A stretch of 12,687 nucleotides of DNA. Origin: Rhodospirillales bacterium (GTDB taxonomy: Bacteria > Pseudomonadota > Alphaproteobacteria > SMXQ01). Below, in pieces: positions 11,763 through 12,687 of this stretch. The stretch's first letter is position 1; every line of letters starts with the position of its first letter. The stretch is taken from the NCBI GenBank assembly GCA_024638585.1, contig JAHEKA010000028.1, positions 1 through 12,687 of the forward strand. Direction: 5' to 3'. The notes below the pieces were generated by a model. It was given only the letters and a program-made list of their open reading frames with translations. It searched no databases and was not told the DNA's origin. Position numbers and translations under genes: made by a program.

Positions 11763-12687
11763 ATGGGCGGGACATCATCAACGCGATCGGAAAGCGGCAA
11801 GGGCCCCGGGACGGCCCCGGCGAAGGCCGGCCTGCCCCAGGTGGTGGTCACAAACTTCGATCGCAATTTCTCTGGCGTGTCCGCGACCATCGCCAACCTG
11901 CTGCCGATCCAGGCCGAGGAGTTGGAGGTCGGTCTATTGGGCCGGGATCTCGGCCTTGACAGGATTCCCCGGGTGCAGTGGTCGGACGTGTTCCAGAGGG
12001 GGTGGCGGAGGCCCCGGGGCAAGCCCTTCTCGATCTGGCATGTCCGCCGGAATTTGGAGATGGAGTGGGCGGTCATTGCCCGGGACGTCCTGCGCATGCC
12101 GATCCGTACGGTTTTCACATCGGCCTCCAAGCGCCGCCATTCGCGCCGCCCGCGCTGGCTGATCAGCCGCATGGACGCGGTGGTGGCGACGACGGACGAG
12201 GCAGCCTCCTACCTGTCCAATGTCTGGTCGGTCGTCCCCCATGGGATTGATACCCGTGCTTTCGTGCCCCCGGCCGACAAAAAGGCCGCATGGCGGGCAT
12301 TGGGCTGGCCCGGTGAGGTGGGGGTGGGCATTTTCGGCCGTATCCGCCGGTCCAAGGGGACCGATCTGTTCGTCGAGGCGATGTGCCGGGTGCTGCCCGA
12401 TTTTCCCGGGGTCACGGCGTTGATCAACGGCATCGTCACGCCCCAGCACATGCCTTTCGTCCGGGGTTTGCGCGAAAGAATTGCCGCCGCCGGCCTGGAA
12501 GACAGATTCGTTTGGTCCCATGCGGATGACTATGCCGAGCTCATCAAGCGCTATCAGGGGGTATCGCTGATGGTCGCCTGTCCGCGGCGCGAGGAGTTTG
12601 GCCTGACTCCCATCGAGGCCATGGCCTGCGGCACGCCGACGTTGCTGTCGGATACCGGCGATTTCCGCAACATGACGGTGGAGGGCG
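11763..12687 (+). CDS. LpcC-like lipopolysaccharide core glycosyltransferase (GT4), 3' end cut off
   Basis: I translated this from the ATG at 11763; it stays open to the window end (308 codons). The protein is a GT-B glycosyltransferase of family GT4 that closely follows the pattern of rhizobial LpcC, the LPS-core mannosyltransferase. Features: VVVTNFDRNFSGVSATIANL at about 27-46, HVRRNLEMEW near 95, VLRMPIRTVFTSASKRRHSR at about 108-127, PRWLISRMDAVVATT, VVPHGID, FGRIRRSKGTDLFVEAM at the start of the nucleotide-sugar domain, and the Glu-x7-Glu motif REEFGLTPIEAMACGTPTL (Glu277, Glu285). Residues 1-25 are a Ser/Gly/Pro-rich extension. A stop lies in frame just upstream and no other ATG or GTG intervenes, so the start is reasonable, though GGGGGAG is rather far upstream (about 14 nt). 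It should act at the cytoplasmic face of the inner membrane. The sugar donor is inferred only. Confidence 0.88.
   Translation, partial: MGGTSSTRSESGKGPGTAPAKAGLPQVVVTNFDRNFSGVSATIANLLPIQAEELEVGLLGRDLGLDRIPRVQWSDVFQRGWRRPRGKPFSIWHVRRNLEMEWAVIARDVLRMPIRTVFTSASKRRHSRRPRWLISRMDAVVATTDEAASYLSNVWSVVPHGIDTRAFVPPADKKAAWRALGWPGEVGVGIFGRIRRSKGTDLFVEAMCRVLPDFPGVTALINGIVTPQHMPFVRGLRERIAAAGLEDRFVWSHADDYAELIKRYQGVSLMVACPRREEFGLTPIEAMACGTPTLLSDTGDFRNMTVEG

Overview
The window is GC-rich Gram-negative DNA, most likely from an alphaproteobacterium of the Rhodospirillales type. Support for this: an LpcC-like lipopolysaccharide (LPS) core glycosyltransferase, a PilZ c-di-GMP protein, a small CII-like helix-turn-helix regulator, Shine-Dalgarno-led genes and strong G/C third-position bias. 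The assignment is inference from gene families; no rRNA or tRNA gene is visible.

Layout from left to right. (1) 1-1373: a truncated pirin gene (minus strand) diverges from a LysR regulator (plus strand) across a 151-nt AT-rich gap. (2) 1467-2930: a metal-dependent amidohydrolase of the Amidohydro_2/ACMSD-like group, convergent with LysR. Its upstream region carries an interleaved three-half-site repeat. (3) 3223-4134: two small exported RTX (calcium-binding nonapeptide) proteins in tandem, with a strong intrinsic terminator. They diverge from a small HTH/CII-like regulator at 4242-4748. (4) 5088-5504: a PilZ-domain protein behind a 339-nt gap that is very AT-rich in its second half. (5) 5563-10040: a minus-strand metabolic cluster, in transcription order a TAXI-type solute-binding-fold protein, a double-cupin protein, a small cupin, a heme-oxygenase-like iron oxidase and a 4,5-dihydroxyphthalate-decarboxylase-like protein. 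It ends in a hairpin terminator, and a good sigma70-like promoter lies between the first and second genes. (6) 10224 to the window end, plus strand: two paralogous YrbL-family kinase-like genes that are translationally coupled, then an LpcC-like GT4 glycosyltransferase that runs off the window.

The cluster in region 5 is the most interesting part. It combines two binding-protein-fold proteins that lack signal peptides and have no permease beside them, two cupin proteins and a diiron-type oxidase. This looks like a cytoplasmic oxidation/decarboxylation pathway for an aromatic or other carboxylated ring compound, with a substrate I cannot name. The amidohydrolase of region 2 could belong to the same chemistry but is transcribed separately. 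Region 6 looks like the edge of an LPS-core locus in which the YrbL-like pair may modify or regulate the envelope. The RTX pair is a second oddity: minimal beta-roll proteins with Sec-type signal peptides instead of a type I secretion arrangement.
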